A stretch of 29,237 nt of DNA from Evtepia sp. (GCA_020025735.1 JAHHRP010000008.1:1-29237); one strand, 5' to 3'; positions 7,945 to 15,925 are shown, counted from the stretch's first letter. Notes: generated from the letters alone by a model not told the origin. Program-made: numbers and translations.

Positions 7945-8756
7945 GATTCATTTCCCTCCAATTTCCGGTGAGATTCCTCTACCAGGGCTTCCAGATCCCC
8001 AGCATAGGCTGGCTGCTCCGCTACGGTAAGCTGGCCCAAGTATTCAATGTTCCCCTCCGGACCACGGATGGGAGAAAAGGTGATCTCTTTCACAAAAAAA
8101 TGGCTGTTCTCAGCATGGCGCAGGAACTGCTCCAACACCTCCCGGTGTACCTTTTTGTCTCTCACGACCCCTTTTTTCCCCACCTTCTCTTTGCCAGCCT
8201 CAAACTGAGGTTTGATCAAACAGACCAGTTGTCCAGTCTCCTTCATCAGCGGGCGCAGCGCAGGCAGGATCAAATTTAGGGAAATAAAAGACACATCCAC
8301 ACTGCCAAAGTCCAGAGGCTCCGGGATTTGTTCCTGGGTGAGATACCGCACGTTGGTGCGTTCCATGCAAATCACCCTTGGGTCCTCTCGCAGCTTCCAG
8401 GCCAGCTGGCCGTAACCAACATCCACAGCGTAGACCTTTGCAGCGCCATTTTGCAGCATACAGTCGGTAAAACCTCCGGTGGAAGCACCTGCATCAATGG
8501 CAGTCACACCTTCCAGCGAAGGAAGCGCAAAGGTCTCCATGGCTTTTTCCAGCTTTAGACCCCCCCGGCTCACATATCGCAAAGTCTGTCCCCGGATCTC
8601 TACGCTGGCCCCCTCAGGAATGGGGGAACCAGCCTTGTCCATACGCTTTCCCTCCCAAAAAACCTGACCTGCCATGATGATAGCCTGGGCTTTTTGGCGG
8701 CTCTCTACCAATCCCTGCTCCACCAAATAAACATCCAATCGTTTTTTACTTGCCAT
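7941..8756 (-). CDS. tlyA: TlyA family rRNA 2'-O-methyltransferase / YqxC
   Basis: This protein belongs to the TlyA/YqxC family. In mycobacteria TlyA 2'-O-methylates 16S and 23S rRNA cytidines and determines capreomycin susceptibility; the clostridial homologues' targets are inferred. It has 271 aa from the chosen start. An S4 RNA-binding domain (1-62) contains KKRLDVYLVEQGL. After the linker YVSRGGLKLE comes a Rossmann-like FtsJ methyltransferase domain with the SAM site DAGASTGGFTDC (~88-99), VDVGYGQL, DVSFISL and LIKPQFEAG. The frame is open 34 codons further upstream, but the ATG at 8754-8756 has a GGGAGGTGG site and gives the family N-terminus. The gene overlaps dxs by 11 bp. Confidence 0.94.
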   Translation of the reverse strand: MASKKRLDVYLVEQGLVESRQKAQAIIMAGQVFWEGKRMDKAGSPIPEGASVEIRGQTLRYVSRGGLKLEKAMETFALPSLEGVTAIDAGASTGGFTDCMLQNGAAKVYAVDVGYGQLAWKLREDPRVICMERTNVRYLTQEQIPEPLDFGSVDVSFISLNLILPALRPLMKETGQLVCLIKPQFEAGKEKVGKKGVVRDKKVHREVLEQFLRHAENSHFFVKEITFSPIRGPEGNIEYLGQLTVAEQPAYAGDLEALVEESHRKLEGNES

Positions 8757-10599
8757 GGCGTACCACCTCCCGTGCTTTTCGATAAAGACTCTCTCCATCC
8801 AGACCGCACAGGGCACGCAGCTGTGGAATTGTCCCATGAGGGACAAAGGTATCCCCACACGAGCATACTACTCCACTTTTAAGCGGAATCCCTTTGACCG
8901 CCGTCGCTGCAAGAATCCCCTCTCCTGGGCCACCCATGCTCACACATTCTTGTGCAACCAACAGACATCCTGTCTTTTTCAGGGAGGCAAGAACCACTTG
9001 CGTCGGCAAGGGGACAATTTGATTCAGCTTAATCACTTCAGCTGAAATTCCGTCTCTCTCCAGGCGCCGAGCAACGGATAAAACCGTTCCCGTCAGGGTC
9101 CCAAAGGTCACCAAGGTAATATCGGAACCCTGACGCAGACAATAGGCAGGCACACCACTATGGTCCTCAAAATATTGATTTTCCCCACCACGAGGATAGC
9201 GAACCGCCACAGGACCGGAGAAATCATAGATTGCCTGTCTCAGCATGGCTGTCAACTCATCTAGGCTGGCTGGACAAAGGACAGTAATGCCAGGGATGGT
9301 TTTGAGAAATCCAGGGTCGAACAACCCATGGTGCGTCTCTCCATCATCTCCCACCAGCCCCGCCCGGTCCACACAAAACACCGCATGAAGGTGGTCGATG
9401 GCAATATCATGCAGAAGCATGTCATAGCCCCGCTGAAAAAACGTAGAATAAACAGCAAAGACCGGGACCATCCCCTGCTTGGCCATCCCAGCAGCCATGG
9501 TCACTGCATGTCCTTCTGCAATTCCCACATCAAAAAACCGTTCGGGGAATGTTTTGGCAAATTCGGTCAGCCCCGTTCCTGCTGTCATGGCAGCAGTCAT
9601 GGCACACACTCGCTTATCTTCTCTGGCCAAAGCAGTTAAGTCTCGGCCAAAACGGGCAGAAAAGCTTTCCTCTGTCTTAGGTTGAAGCTGGCAGCCACTG
9701 TCCTTTTGGAAAGGACCAATCCCATGGTAATCGTCTGGATTCTTCTCTGCCGGACGAAACCCCTTCCCTTTTACCGTCTTTACATGGAGCAGGACAGGGC
9801 CATTCACCGATGCGGCGTAGCGCAGCAGGCGGGTCAAACCCTTTACGTCGTGGCCATCCACAGGACCCATGTACTGAAACCCCATGCCTTCAAACATCTC
9901 ACAAGGCAGCAGGCTTGCTTTTATGCCCTCTTTGATGCGATGAATCCCCCGATGGAGGACCCGGCCCACAGAGGTTGCCCCCATGATCTTTCGATAAATT
10001 TCCTTCCCGCGCAGATACTGGGGCTTAAGGCGCTGTTTGGCCAGATGTTGGGCAATGCCGCCCATGCTGGCATTGATAGACATTCCATTGTCATTGAGGA
10101 TAACCACCAAAGGCTCGCCGCTTTGTCCTGCCATTGACAGTCCTTCATAGGCCAGCCCGCCAGTGAGGGAGCCATCCCCCAGCAAGGCCACCACCCGATA
10201 GTCTTCCCCCAAACGGGTCCGGGCAATCGCCATACCAAGTGCGGTGGAGACCGCAGTGGAAGCATGACCAGCAATGCAAGCATCATGTTTGGATTCCGCA
10301 GGTTTTGGAAAGCCGGCAATGCCTCCAAACGTCCGTAGTGTCTCCATCCGACCATTGCGGCCGGTGAGAATCTTGTGTACATAACATTGGTGTCCCACAT
10401 CAAATACCAAGCGATCCCGCCCGGTATCATAAACCCGGTGGAGGGCAACCGTCAACTCCACCACACCCAAGTTAGAGGCCAGGTGGCCACCCGTCTGGGA
10501 CACCACCTGGATGATCCGGCGGCGGAGGTCTTGGCACAGTTCTTCTGCTTCCTGGTTGCTGATCTCAGCCAGGGACGAGTATTCTTCCTGTTGATTCAA
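8746..10599 (-). CDS. dxs: 1-deoxy-D-xylulose-5-phosphate synthase
   Basis: Dxs condenses pyruvate and glyceraldehyde 3-phosphate, with TPP as cofactor, in the first step of the MEP isoprenoid pathway (617 aa). The TPP site includes GDGSLTGGLAYEGL with ILNDNGMSI. YMGPVDGHDV and the transketolase pyrimidine-binding domain with DVGIAEGHAVTMAAGMA follow. DRAGLVGDDGETHHGLFD is diagnostic for Dxs over other transketolases. The start is a TTG (complement of 10597-10599) with an AAAGGAGG site 7 nt upstream. No ATG occurs in frame before the conserved GGHLASNLGVVELTVALH, so the rare start codon is well supported. It follows ispA, linking early and late isoprenoid steps. Confidence 0.97.
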   Translation of the reverse strand: MNQQEEYSSLAEISNQEAEELCQDLRRRIIQVVSQTGGHLASNLGVVELTVALHRVYDTGRDRLVFDVGHQCYVHKILTGRNGRMETLRTFGGIAGFPKPAESKHDACIAGHASTAVSTALGMAIARTRLGEDYRVVALLGDGSLTGGLAYEGLSMAGQSGEPLVVILNDNGMSINASMGGIAQHLAKQRLKPQYLRGKEIYRKIMGATSVGRVLHRGIHRIKEGIKASLLPCEMFEGMGFQYMGPVDGHDVKGLTRLLRYAASVNGPVLLHVKTVKGKGFRPAEKNPDDYHGIGPFQKDSGCQLQPKTEESFSARFGRDLTALAREDKRVCAMTAAMTAGTGLTEFAKTFPERFFDVGIAEGHAVTMAAGMAKQGMVPVFAVYSTFFQRGYDMLLHDIAIDHLHAVFCVDRAGLVGDDGETHHGLFDPGFLKTIPGITVLCPASLDELTAMLRQAIYDFSGPVAVRYPRGGENQYFEDHSGVPAYCLRQGSDITLVTFGTLTGTVLSVARRLERDGISAEVIKLNQIVPLPTQVVLASLKKTGCLLVAQECVSMGGPGEGILAATAVKGIPLKSGVVCSCGDTFVPHGTIPQLRALCGLDGESLYRKAREVVRHGK

Positions 10600-10640
10600 G
10601 GCACTGCCTCCTTTGCTTCAGAATACAGGGTAAGCCACAT

Positions 10641-11513
10641 TTACTTTGTCCGATCCGCCAAGAACTGGGCAAGGGCACAAAGAAATTCCTTATTTTGAAA
10701 AGGCTCCAAGCACTGGATCGCCTGCTTTGTCAACGTATCGACCCATTCCTCACAGGCTTCCAGTCCTTTCAGGGCTACGAAAGTAGACTTCTGTCTGGTC
10801 TGATCTGAGCCGATGGGTTTCCCCAGTTCACCTGCGTCTCCCAGAACATCCAGCACATCATCCCGGATCTGAAATGCCAGACCCACTTTGCGGGCATAGG
10901 TAGCTGCCGCCTCCTCCTCTTCTGGTGTGCTTCCGGCGGCAATGGCCCCCAAGCGGGCAGCAGCTTCGATCATACAGCCAGTTTTTAGGGCCTCAATGGT
11001 AACCACATCCTCTTCCCGGAGCGTCTTGCCCTCTCCAAGAAGATCCAAAATCTGCCCTCCTACCATACCCGCCGGACCAGCAGCTTGGGCAAGAACTGAC
11101 ACCCCGCGGCAAATCTGCTCCGAAGGCAGCGGCGCGCTTGCTAAGACAGAAAATGCAGCAGTAAGCAAGGCATCCCCCGCCAGAACCGCAGTCGCCTGAC
11201 CATAAACTTTATGGCTTGTAGGCTTCCCTCGCCGGAAATCATCATCATCCATACAAGGCAGATCATCGTGAATGAGCGAATAGGTGTGAACCATCTCCAA
11301 GCCACAAGCAAAGGGCAGTGCTGTCTCCACCTGCCCGCCAAAAAGTCGGCACACCGCCAAAGTCAGCACAGGGCGAATCCGTTTCCCTCCTGCCATCAGA
11401 CTGTATGTCATGGCCTCTCGTAAGGGGCCATGGTCTGGCCATTGGGAAGCATAGTCTTCCAAGGCACGGTCCACTCGTTCCTGGTCCATGTGCAGCTGTA
11501 CAGACAATTCCAT
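10641..11513 (-). CDS. ispA: Polyprenyl (farnesyl) diphosphate synthase
   Basis: This short-chain trans-prenyltransferase condenses DMAPP or GPP with IPP, giving mainly farnesyl diphosphate for undecaprenyl and quinone precursors (290 aa). The first aspartate-rich motif is DDLPCMDDDD, followed by RRGKPTSHK. The second is DDVLD within FQIRDDVLDVLGD. GGKRIRP near the N-terminus binds IPP. I prefer the ATG at 11511-11513, which has AAGGGGAG 8 nt upstream. A GTG at 11520-11522 is in frame and overlaps the xseB stop as GTGA, but leaves no room for the ribosome-binding site. FPP versus GGPP specificity cannot be read reliably here. Position between xseB and dxs is the standard Firmicutes order. Confidence 0.95.
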   Translation of the reverse strand: MELSVQLHMDQERVDRALEDYASQWPDHGPLREAMTYSLMAGGKRIRPVLTLAVCRLFGGQVETALPFACGLEMVHTYSLIHDDLPCMDDDDFRRGKPTSHKVYGQATAVLAGDALLTAAFSVLASAPLPSEQICRGVSVLAQAAGPAGMVGGQILDLLGEGKTLREEDVVTIEALKTGCMIEAAARLGAIAAGSTPEEEEAAATYARKVGLAFQIRDDVLDVLGDAGELGKPIGSDQTRQKSTFVALKGLEACEEWVDTLTKQAIQCLEPFQNKEFLCALAQFLADRTK

Positions 11514-11518
11514 GGATC

Positions 11519-11755
11519 TCACTCCCCTTCGGGCACAAATACAGTTTCTGTCAAAGTGCCGTTTTCATCCAGCTGAAGCTTCCTTACTTTTTGTTCTGCT
11601 CGGTCCAGCATCGTCACACACTGTTTCATCAACTTCGCACCCTCTTCATAAAGGGATAGAGAATCTTCTAACGGATGGTCCCCTCGCTCCAGTTGGGCCA
11701 CAATCTCTTCCAGTCTGCTCATGGACTGCTCAAATGTCAACTTTTTTTCCGCCAT
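11519..11755 (-). CDS. xseB: Exodeoxyribonuclease VII small subunit
   Basis: This is the small subunit of exonuclease VII (78 aa, family size), a coiled-coil protein that binds several copies to each XseA and is needed for degradation of single-stranded DNA in mismatch and damage repair. The diagnostic stretch is LTFEQSMSRLEEIVAQLERG followed by PLEDSLSLYEEGAKLMKQC. The ATG has an AAAGGAG site 8 nt upstream and starts inside the 3' end of xseA (19-bp overlap), which points to translational coupling and matched stoichiometry. Confidence 0.96.
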   Translation of the reverse strand: MAEKKLTFEQSMSRLEEIVAQLERGDHPLEDSLSLYEEGAKLMKQCVTMLDRAEQKVRKLQLDENGTLTETVFVPEGE

Positions 11756-12957
11756 CGGTGTTTCTCCTTTCCCGTTGCGGTGCAGGTGATGGTTCCGTCA
11801 GAAACCTGAACGGATAGGGTATCTCCCACCTTCACCTGACGTATTGCAGAGACAACAACGCCGTCCTGCTTCTTGGTAATCGCGTATCCTCGGCCTAAAA
11901 CTTTGAACGGGCTCAATGCTTCCAGGGAGGCGGCCAACCGCCCTACTGTCTGTTGGTATCCGGACAAGCAAGTGGCCATACCGCGGACCAGACGTTGCTG
12001 CTGATAATCGAGCAGCAGACGTTTCTCCTGGATGGTCCGCAAAGGAGACTGAAGGAACGGGCTGGTTTTCAGCCGATCCAACCGCTCCCTTCTGTGGCGT
12101 AATTCTCGTTCCATTCCCTGCTCCAGCCGGACGGACAAATGCGCCAAACGGTCCCGCAGATCTTGCTGATGAGGAACCGCCAGTTCTGCTCCATTCGACG
12201 GGGTCGAGGCGCGCACATCCGCAGCAAAGTCTGCGATGGTTACATCTGGCTCATGTCCCACAGCAGAAATCACAGGGATCCTAGAGCGACAGATGGCCCG
12301 TGCCACCTCTTCCTCGTTAAAAGCCCAAAGGTCCTCCATGGACCCGCCCCCACGGCCAGTGATGATGAGATCGGCCATATCTGCGGCATTGACCAGATCC
12401 AGTGCCTGGCAAATCTCCTCAGGCGCTTCCACCCCCTGGACCCGCACCGGAATCACCAACACCTTTGCCAAAGGCCATCTGGCCCCCAAAATACGGATCA
12501 TATCCCGCACCGCCGCACCTGCCGGTGAGGTCACCAAGGCAATGGTGTCAGGGAACGCAGGGAGCGGCTTTTTTCGCGCAGGATCAAAGAGTCCTTCCCG
12601 ATGCAGCCGATTTTTCAGCTGCTCAAAAGCAAAGGCCAACTCCCCCACTCCATCGGGCACCATCTGATTGCAATACAACTGATAGGCACCATCACGCGGA
12701 AAAACGGTCACACGACCAGACACCACGACCTTCATGCCATTCTCAGGCCGGAAACGCAGACGCGCTGCCTCCCGCCGGAACATCACACAGCGGACGCTGC
12801 TCTCGGCATCCTTTAAGGTAAAGTAGTGGTGCCCTGAGGGATATACTTTGTAGTTGGAAATCTCACTGCGTACCAGCACTTGAGACAGAAGTCTGTCCCG
12901 GTCTAACAATCCCTTGACATACTGGTTCAGTGCAGTAACGGAAATTGGTTCTGTCAT
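11737..12957 (-). CDS. xseA: Exodeoxyribonuclease VII large subunit
   Basis: This is the catalytic subunit of exonuclease VII, which cuts single-stranded DNA in both directions to oligonucleotides (406 aa; family 400-450). The N-terminal OB-fold (~1-100) contains VTALNQYVKGLLDRDRLL and SGHHYFTLKDAESSVRCVMF. The nuclease core has ALVTSPAGAAVRDM, IITGRGGGSMEDLWAFNEE and ISAVGHEPDVTIADFAADVR, all diagnostic. A helical C-terminal arm (~260-340) with many Arg, Glu and Leu would bind XseB. The C-terminal segment FKVLGRGYAIT is typical. The ATG overlaps the upstream gene's stop as ATGA. Confidence 0.97.
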   Translation of the reverse strand: MTEPISVTALNQYVKGLLDRDRLLSQVLVRSEISNYKVYPSGHHYFTLKDAESSVRCVMFRREAARLRFRPENGMKVVVSGRVTVFPRDGAYQLYCNQMVPDGVGELAFAFEQLKNRLHREGLFDPARKKPLPAFPDTIALVTSPAGAAVRDMIRILGARWPLAKVLVIPVRVQGVEAPEEICQALDLVNAADMADLIITGRGGGSMEDLWAFNEEEVARAICRSRIPVISAVGHEPDVTIADFAADVRASTPSNGAELAVPHQQDLRDRLAHLSVRLEQGMERELRHRRERLDRLKTSPFLQSPLRTIQEKRLLLDYQQQRLVRGMATCLSGYQQTVGRLAASLEALSPFKVLGRGYAITKKQDGVVVSAIRQVKVGDTLSVQVSDGTITCTATGKEKHRWRKKS

Positions 12958-13892
12958 AGTTGTTCCTTTTTATAGGTCCGCCAAGTCAGGATCGCCACCC
13001 CCATGGCATTGTCAGTGGAAAAACGCGGCGCAGCAAATACCGCCCCACAGCGCTGTATCATCCGCTGCCGCAGCATCTGGTTGGAGGCCACGCCCCCGGC
13101 ACACAGAACCGGCAGACCTGGATACTGCGCCAAAGCTTGCTCCGTGGCAATCTCTACGGCCCCAATGATAGAGGCCAGGACATACCAGCAGATTTCTGCT
13201 GGTGTCGTTCCTGCCTCAGCCAAAGCGTTCATTTTGTTTTCAATCTCAGAGAGGGAAAACACACTGTCCTTCACCTTTACCCGGAAATTTTCCCGCTTCT
13301 CCGCCTGGAGGGACAGCCCATCCACCGCTTTTCCCGCAGGAAATGCAAGATCCAATCGCTTTCCCGTCCGATCAATGAGTTGCCCAGCAGAGATGTCAGA
13401 GGTCCCGCCAATACAGCAGGCCCGAACATTCACGCCGTCCGGCACAACATGGAGCAGTTCTGTGGTCCCCCCGGATAAGTGCCAGACCAAATGAGGTTTG
13501 TCCAGCAAGTCCATCCGCCCGGCAGACCAAGCGGCGGCAGCAATGTGCCCTTGCTGATGAGAAAAGGGGTAAAAGGGCAGCGCCAACAAAGAGGCCATCA
13601 CCTTGGCCTGGGACTCACCCGCCAGAAAACAAGGCATATACGAACCCTCTACCTCTCGGGGCCGGGTGCTGGCTCCCACAGCAGAAAGATGCTGAGGAAG
13701 TCCCGTCTCCCGCAGACCATCTACCATAGATGGCAGCCGCTTCACATGCTGAAAAAGGGCCTCACTCTGACGTAGGCCCAGCGATCCCTGAGGGACTTCC
13801 AAGAGCTTTCCCACGTTTTCCCCATGCTCCCCGTCAAACCAGGCCGCAGAGGTCGTATAATTGCTGGTGTCCAGCCCCAGTGCCACAGTCAT
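12954..13892 (-). CDS. TsaD/Kae1-like ASKHA protein (peptidase M22 family paralog), function unknown
   Basis: This is a 312-aa protein of the Kae1/TsaD (Gcp, M22) superfamily, but not the canonical TsaD. It starts VALGLDTSNYTTSAA where TsaD has a GIETSCDET-type start. The metal-site pair is kept as H112 and H116 (SHQQGHIAAAA). HLSGGTTELL (~138-147), LDLAFPAGKAVDGLS (~180-194) and a C-terminal GGVASNQMLRQR correspond to the nucleotide-binding segments of TsaD, so the fold and probably ATP binding are retained. Similar paralogs occur beside nusB/xseA in clostridia as far as I recall, annotated as M22 peptidase or O-sialoglycoprotein endopeptidase, names not backed by function. It lies 2 bp after nusB and overlaps xseA by 4 bp, in the place B. 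subtilis has folD. Confidence 0.85.
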   Translation of the reverse strand: MTVALGLDTSNYTTSAAWFDGEHGENVGKLLEVPQGSLGLRQSEALFQHVKRLPSMVDGLRETGLPQHLSAVGASTRPREVEGSYMPCFLAGESQAKVMASLLALPFYPFSHQQGHIAAAAWSAGRMDLLDKPHLVWHLSGGTTELLHVVPDGVNVRACCIGGTSDISAGQLIDRTGKRLDLAFPAGKAVDGLSLQAEKRENFRVKVKDSVFSLSEIENKMNALAEAGTTPAEICWYVLASIIGAVEIATEQALAQYPGLPVLCAGGVASNQMLRQRMIQRCGAVFAAPRFSTDNAMGVAILTWRTYKKEQL

Positions 13893-13894
13893 GG

Positions 13895-14383
13895 TCAGTC
13901 CTCCTGACTCACAGATTCCGACTTGGGCATTGCCAGTTCAGGAAACTCCTCCCGAATGAATGCGCCTAGAATCCCGTTGATAAAGGCAACTACCTTCTCA
14001 TCCTCGTACTTTTTGGCAATCTCCACTGCATCATTGATTGCAGCAGCAGCAGGAATATCCGGCATATACAAAATCTCGTACATCGCCACCCGCATGATGG
14101 CTGACGCAGTGAGAGGAATCCGGGCAAAACGCCAATTCTTGGCATATCGGGCAATGTACTGGTCCAGCTCCGGCCCGTGTTCGGCCACGCCGCCAACCAC
14201 CTCTTGAATGTATTGCATCTGCTTTTCGTTGGGATACTCCTGGTACAGCGTGTGCTCCTTTCCCCAACTTAAAAAGTTCTCTCGGTCCAGCCGCTGGGCC
14301 AAAAATTCCTCGGCTGACTGGTTTGAAAATCCCAGGGAGTAGGCACAGTGAATGGCAATCTCCCGGGCAGCTGATCTGGTCAT
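13895..14383 (-). CDS. nusB: Transcription antitermination factor NusB
   Basis: NusB binds boxA RNA with NusE (S10) in antitermination complexes on rRNA operons (162 aa from the chosen start). The sequence MTRSAAREIAIHCAYSLGF matches the basic N-terminal helix. The C-terminal half has IPLTASAIMRVAMYEILYM, AAAINDAVEIAKKY and AFINGILGAF, the classic NusB core. The frame is open 17 codons upstream, but the ATG at 14381-14383 has GGGAGG 8 nt before it and gives the family N-terminus. An Oscillospiraceae-like insertion at ~25-60 (LDRENFLSWGKEHTLYQEYPN) makes it longer than E. coli NusB. It is the first gene of the ten-gene minus-strand cluster. Confidence 0.94.
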   Translation of the reverse strand: MTRSAAREIAIHCAYSLGFSNQSAEEFLAQRLDRENFLSWGKEHTLYQEYPNEKQMQYIQEVVGGVAEHGPELDQYIARYAKNWRFARIPLTASAIMRVAMYEILYMPDIPAAAAINDAVEIAKKYEDEKVVAFINGILGAFIREEFPELAMPKSESVSQED

Positions 14384-14399
14384 GTTTCGTTCCTCCCGC

Positions 14400-14415
14400 G
14401 GTGGGTCATCCCACC
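14400..14415 (-). other. Small hairpin in the nusB 5' UTR
   Basis: GGTGGG and CCCACC arms (14400-14405 and 14410-14415) enclose a 4-nt loop, 3 nt upstream of the GGGAGG ribosome-binding site of nusB. It might modulate ribosome access or protect the 5' end. This is sequence-only evidence. Confidence 0.4.
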
Positions 14416-14442
14416 TGTCTGATTCAATGGGCATCTGTACTC

Positions 14443-14460
14443 ATTATATCCATGGATATA
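14443..14460 (-). promoter_or_regulatory. Probable nusB-operon promoter (-10) overlapping a perfect 16-bp palindrome
   Basis: A consensus TATAAT (complement of 14443-14448) lies 60 bp upstream of the nusB ATG. The -35 region is T-rich but poor (best TTTCTT at 17 bp spacing). The -10 box overlaps a perfect palindrome, TATATCCATGGATATA (14445-14460), which could be an operator. A terminator upstream (14522-14553) separates nusB from the Asp23 gene, so a promoter is required about here. Confidence 0.55.
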
Positions 14461-14521
14461 CAAAAAAGAAAGACCTCTTCCACCAATTTTTTCAAAAAAC
14501 TTTTTTATGCTTTTGTGACAG

Positions 14522-14553
14522 AAAAAGGCCCACGGCAACTTGTGCCGTGGACC
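14522..14553 (-). terminator. Intrinsic terminator of the Asp23-family gene
   Basis: On the minus strand, GGTCCACGGCA and TGCCGTGGGCC (14543-14553 and 14527-14537) form an 11-bp GC-rich stem with one U-G pair and a 5-nt loop, followed by TTTTT (complement of 14522-14526). It lies 18 bp after the stop codon and would block readthrough into nusB. Confidence 0.88.
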
Positions 14554-14570
14554 TTGAAGGCTCTGGACGA

Positions 14571-14942
14571 TCAATCTTCTGGTTTGTCGAAGGTCACGCC
14601 GCCCACACGGACATTGACAGCGGCCACCTTAAGTCCACTGGTCGCTTCCACCCTGGTGATGATGGCCTCTTGGACTTTTTTTGCCACCTCAGGAATGGTG
14701 CCGCCATAGCGGATCTGGATGGAAACATTGATCGTAATATTGTCGGACTCCCAAAGGATGGTGATGCCCTTGGAGAGCTTTTTCCGGCCAAGGAGCTGCT
14801 CGCTCATGGTCCCGCCAGCCAAGCCCGTCACACCCTCCACCTCTAGGGCGGCAGCGCCGGAAATCATCTCCAGGACCTCTTCTGAGATATAAACGTCGCC
14901 GTATTCTTCACTGCGGGAGTAATATTCTCTGCTTTCGCTCAT
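14571..14942 (-). CDS. Asp23/Gls24 family envelope-stress protein (YqhY-like)
   Basis: This is a 123-aa protein of the Asp23/Gls24 (DUF322) family. In Firmicutes these small proteins are alkaline-shock or general-stress factors. B. subtilis YqhY, encoded beside nusB, is tied to acetyl-CoA carboxylase homeostasis. The core is seen in VYISEEVLEMISGAAALEVEGV, ITINVSIQIRYGGTIPEVAKKVQ and VEATSGLKVAAVNVRVGGV. There is no signal peptide or membrane segment. The ATG follows a GGAGGAGAA site. Its location upstream of nusB suggests the YqhY-type branch, but here it is monocistronic, with its own promoter (15028-15056) and terminator (14522-14553). Confidence 0.9.
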   Translation of the reverse strand: MSESREYYSRSEEYGDVYISEEVLEMISGAAALEVEGVTGLAGGTMSEQLLGRKKLSKGITILWESDNITINVSIQIRYGGTIPEVAKKVQEAIITRVEATSGLKVAAVNVRVGGVTFDKPED

Positions 14943-15027
14943 GGTTGTTCTCCTCCGTTGCGGAAAAAGGATAGGATGGATACACCCTCTGTGTCATAAA
15001 TCACAGCATACCATCTGTATTCAGTTT

Positions 15028-15056
15028 AGTATACCATATCATGCCATCAGGGGCAA
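15028..15056 (-). promoter_or_regulatory. Sigma-A promoter for the Asp23-family gene
   Basis: The -35 TTGCCC (complement of 15051-15056; 4/6) and -10 TATACT (complement of 15028-15033; 5/6) are 17 bp apart, in the 140-bp gap between folD and the Asp23-family gene. The implied 5' UTR is about 80 nt. Confidence 0.65.
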
Positions 15057-15082
15057 GACCCATTTCGTTCACTGGCAAAAAG

Positions 15083-15922
15083 TCAGCCCTGGCGCTTCTG
15101 GGCGGCCAAAAGCGTGTTTTTCATCAGCATCGCTCGGGTCATGGGACCCACGCCCCCAGGAACAGGGGTAATTGCAGAGGCAATCTCCTGCACCGCCGTA
15201 TAGTCTACGTCACCACAGAGTTTCCCCGCCTCGTTGCGGTTCATCGCCACGTCGATGACCACCGCGCCAGGTTTTACCATATCCGCAGTAACCATATTGA
15301 CCTTCCCCACTGCGGCAACCAGAATGTCAGCGGTGCGGCAGACTTCTGCCAGATTTTGCGTACGAGAGTGACAGACAGTCACAGTACCATGTTGTTGCAG
15401 AAGCAGCAATGCCATGGGCTTCCCCACAATATTGGATCGACCAATGACCACACACCGCTTCCCTTTGGGATCAATGGAATACTCCTGCAAGATTTCCATA
15501 ATCCCGTACGGTGTGCAAGGCAAAAAACCTTCCTTTCCAACCAGCAGCGCCCCCATGTTCATAGGGTGGAATCCGTCCACATCCTTTTCCGGGGAAATCG
15601 CCATAAGCACTGCTTCCTCATCAATTCCCTTCGGCAGGGGAAGCTGGCAGAGGATACCATCTATATCCTGCCGGGCATTGAGTTTTTCGATGAGGGCGAT
15701 CAGCGTCTCCTGGGTGGTCTCCTCAGGCAGAGCATATTCCTCGCTGAGAAAACCGCATTCCTCACTGTCCTTTCGCTTGCTGTTGACATACACACGGCTG
15801 GCAGGGTTATTGCCTACAATAATGACAGCCAAACCGGGTTTTCTGCTCAAACCCTCCGCTTCTTTTCTAACCTCTTGCTTCACCTTTTCTGCCAATGCCT
15901 TGCCATCTAAAATCGTTGCCAT
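15083..15922 (-). CDS. folD: Bifunctional methylenetetrahydrofolate dehydrogenase / methenyl-THF cyclohydrolase
   Basis: FolD interconverts 5,10-methylene-THF and 10-formyl-THF with NADP(H) in one-carbon metabolism (279 aa, usual ~285). The catalytic Lys motif is in PASRVYVNSKRKDSEECGF. QLPLPKGID, KDVDGFHPMNMGALLVG, the Rossmann segment VVIGRSNIVGKPMALLLLQ and PVPGGVGPMTRAMLMKNTLL are all diagnostic. The ATG has an AAGGAG site that overlaps the lgt end (3 bp intergenic), so it is co-transcribed with lgt. In B. subtilis folD follows nusB; here it is last in the ymfF-ymfH-lgt-folD unit, on the other side of nusB. I see no clear terminator after it. Confidence 0.97.
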   Translation of the reverse strand: MATILDGKALAEKVKQEVRKEAEGLSRKPGLAVIIVGNNPASRVYVNSKRKDSEECGFLSEEYALPEETTQETLIALIEKLNARQDIDGILCQLPLPKGIDEEAVLMAISPEKDVDGFHPMNMGALLVGKEGFLPCTPYGIMEILQEYSIDPKGKRCVVIGRSNIVGKPMALLLLQQHGTVTVCHSRTQNLAEVCRTADILVAAVGKVNMVTADMVKPGAVVIDVAMNRNEAGKLCGDVDYTAVQEIASAITPVPGGVGPMTRAMLMKNTLLAAQKRQG

Positions 15923-15925
15923 AGG

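Noticed and set aside
8757..8858. 34-codon N-terminal extension of tlyA
   Set aside because: It overlaps the end of dxs, and the internal ATG at 8756 has a strong ribosome-binding site and the conserved S4-domain start.
14384..14434. 17-codon N-terminal extension of nusB
   Set aside because: It would begin almost at the predicted transcription start, it spans the ribosome-binding site of the better ATG, and NusB homologues start at that later ATG.
15041..15910. Open frame of 289 codons on the plus strand opposite folD
   Set aside because: It is antisense to a full-length FolD, is His-rich and low in recognisable motifs, and has no Shine-Dalgarno site.
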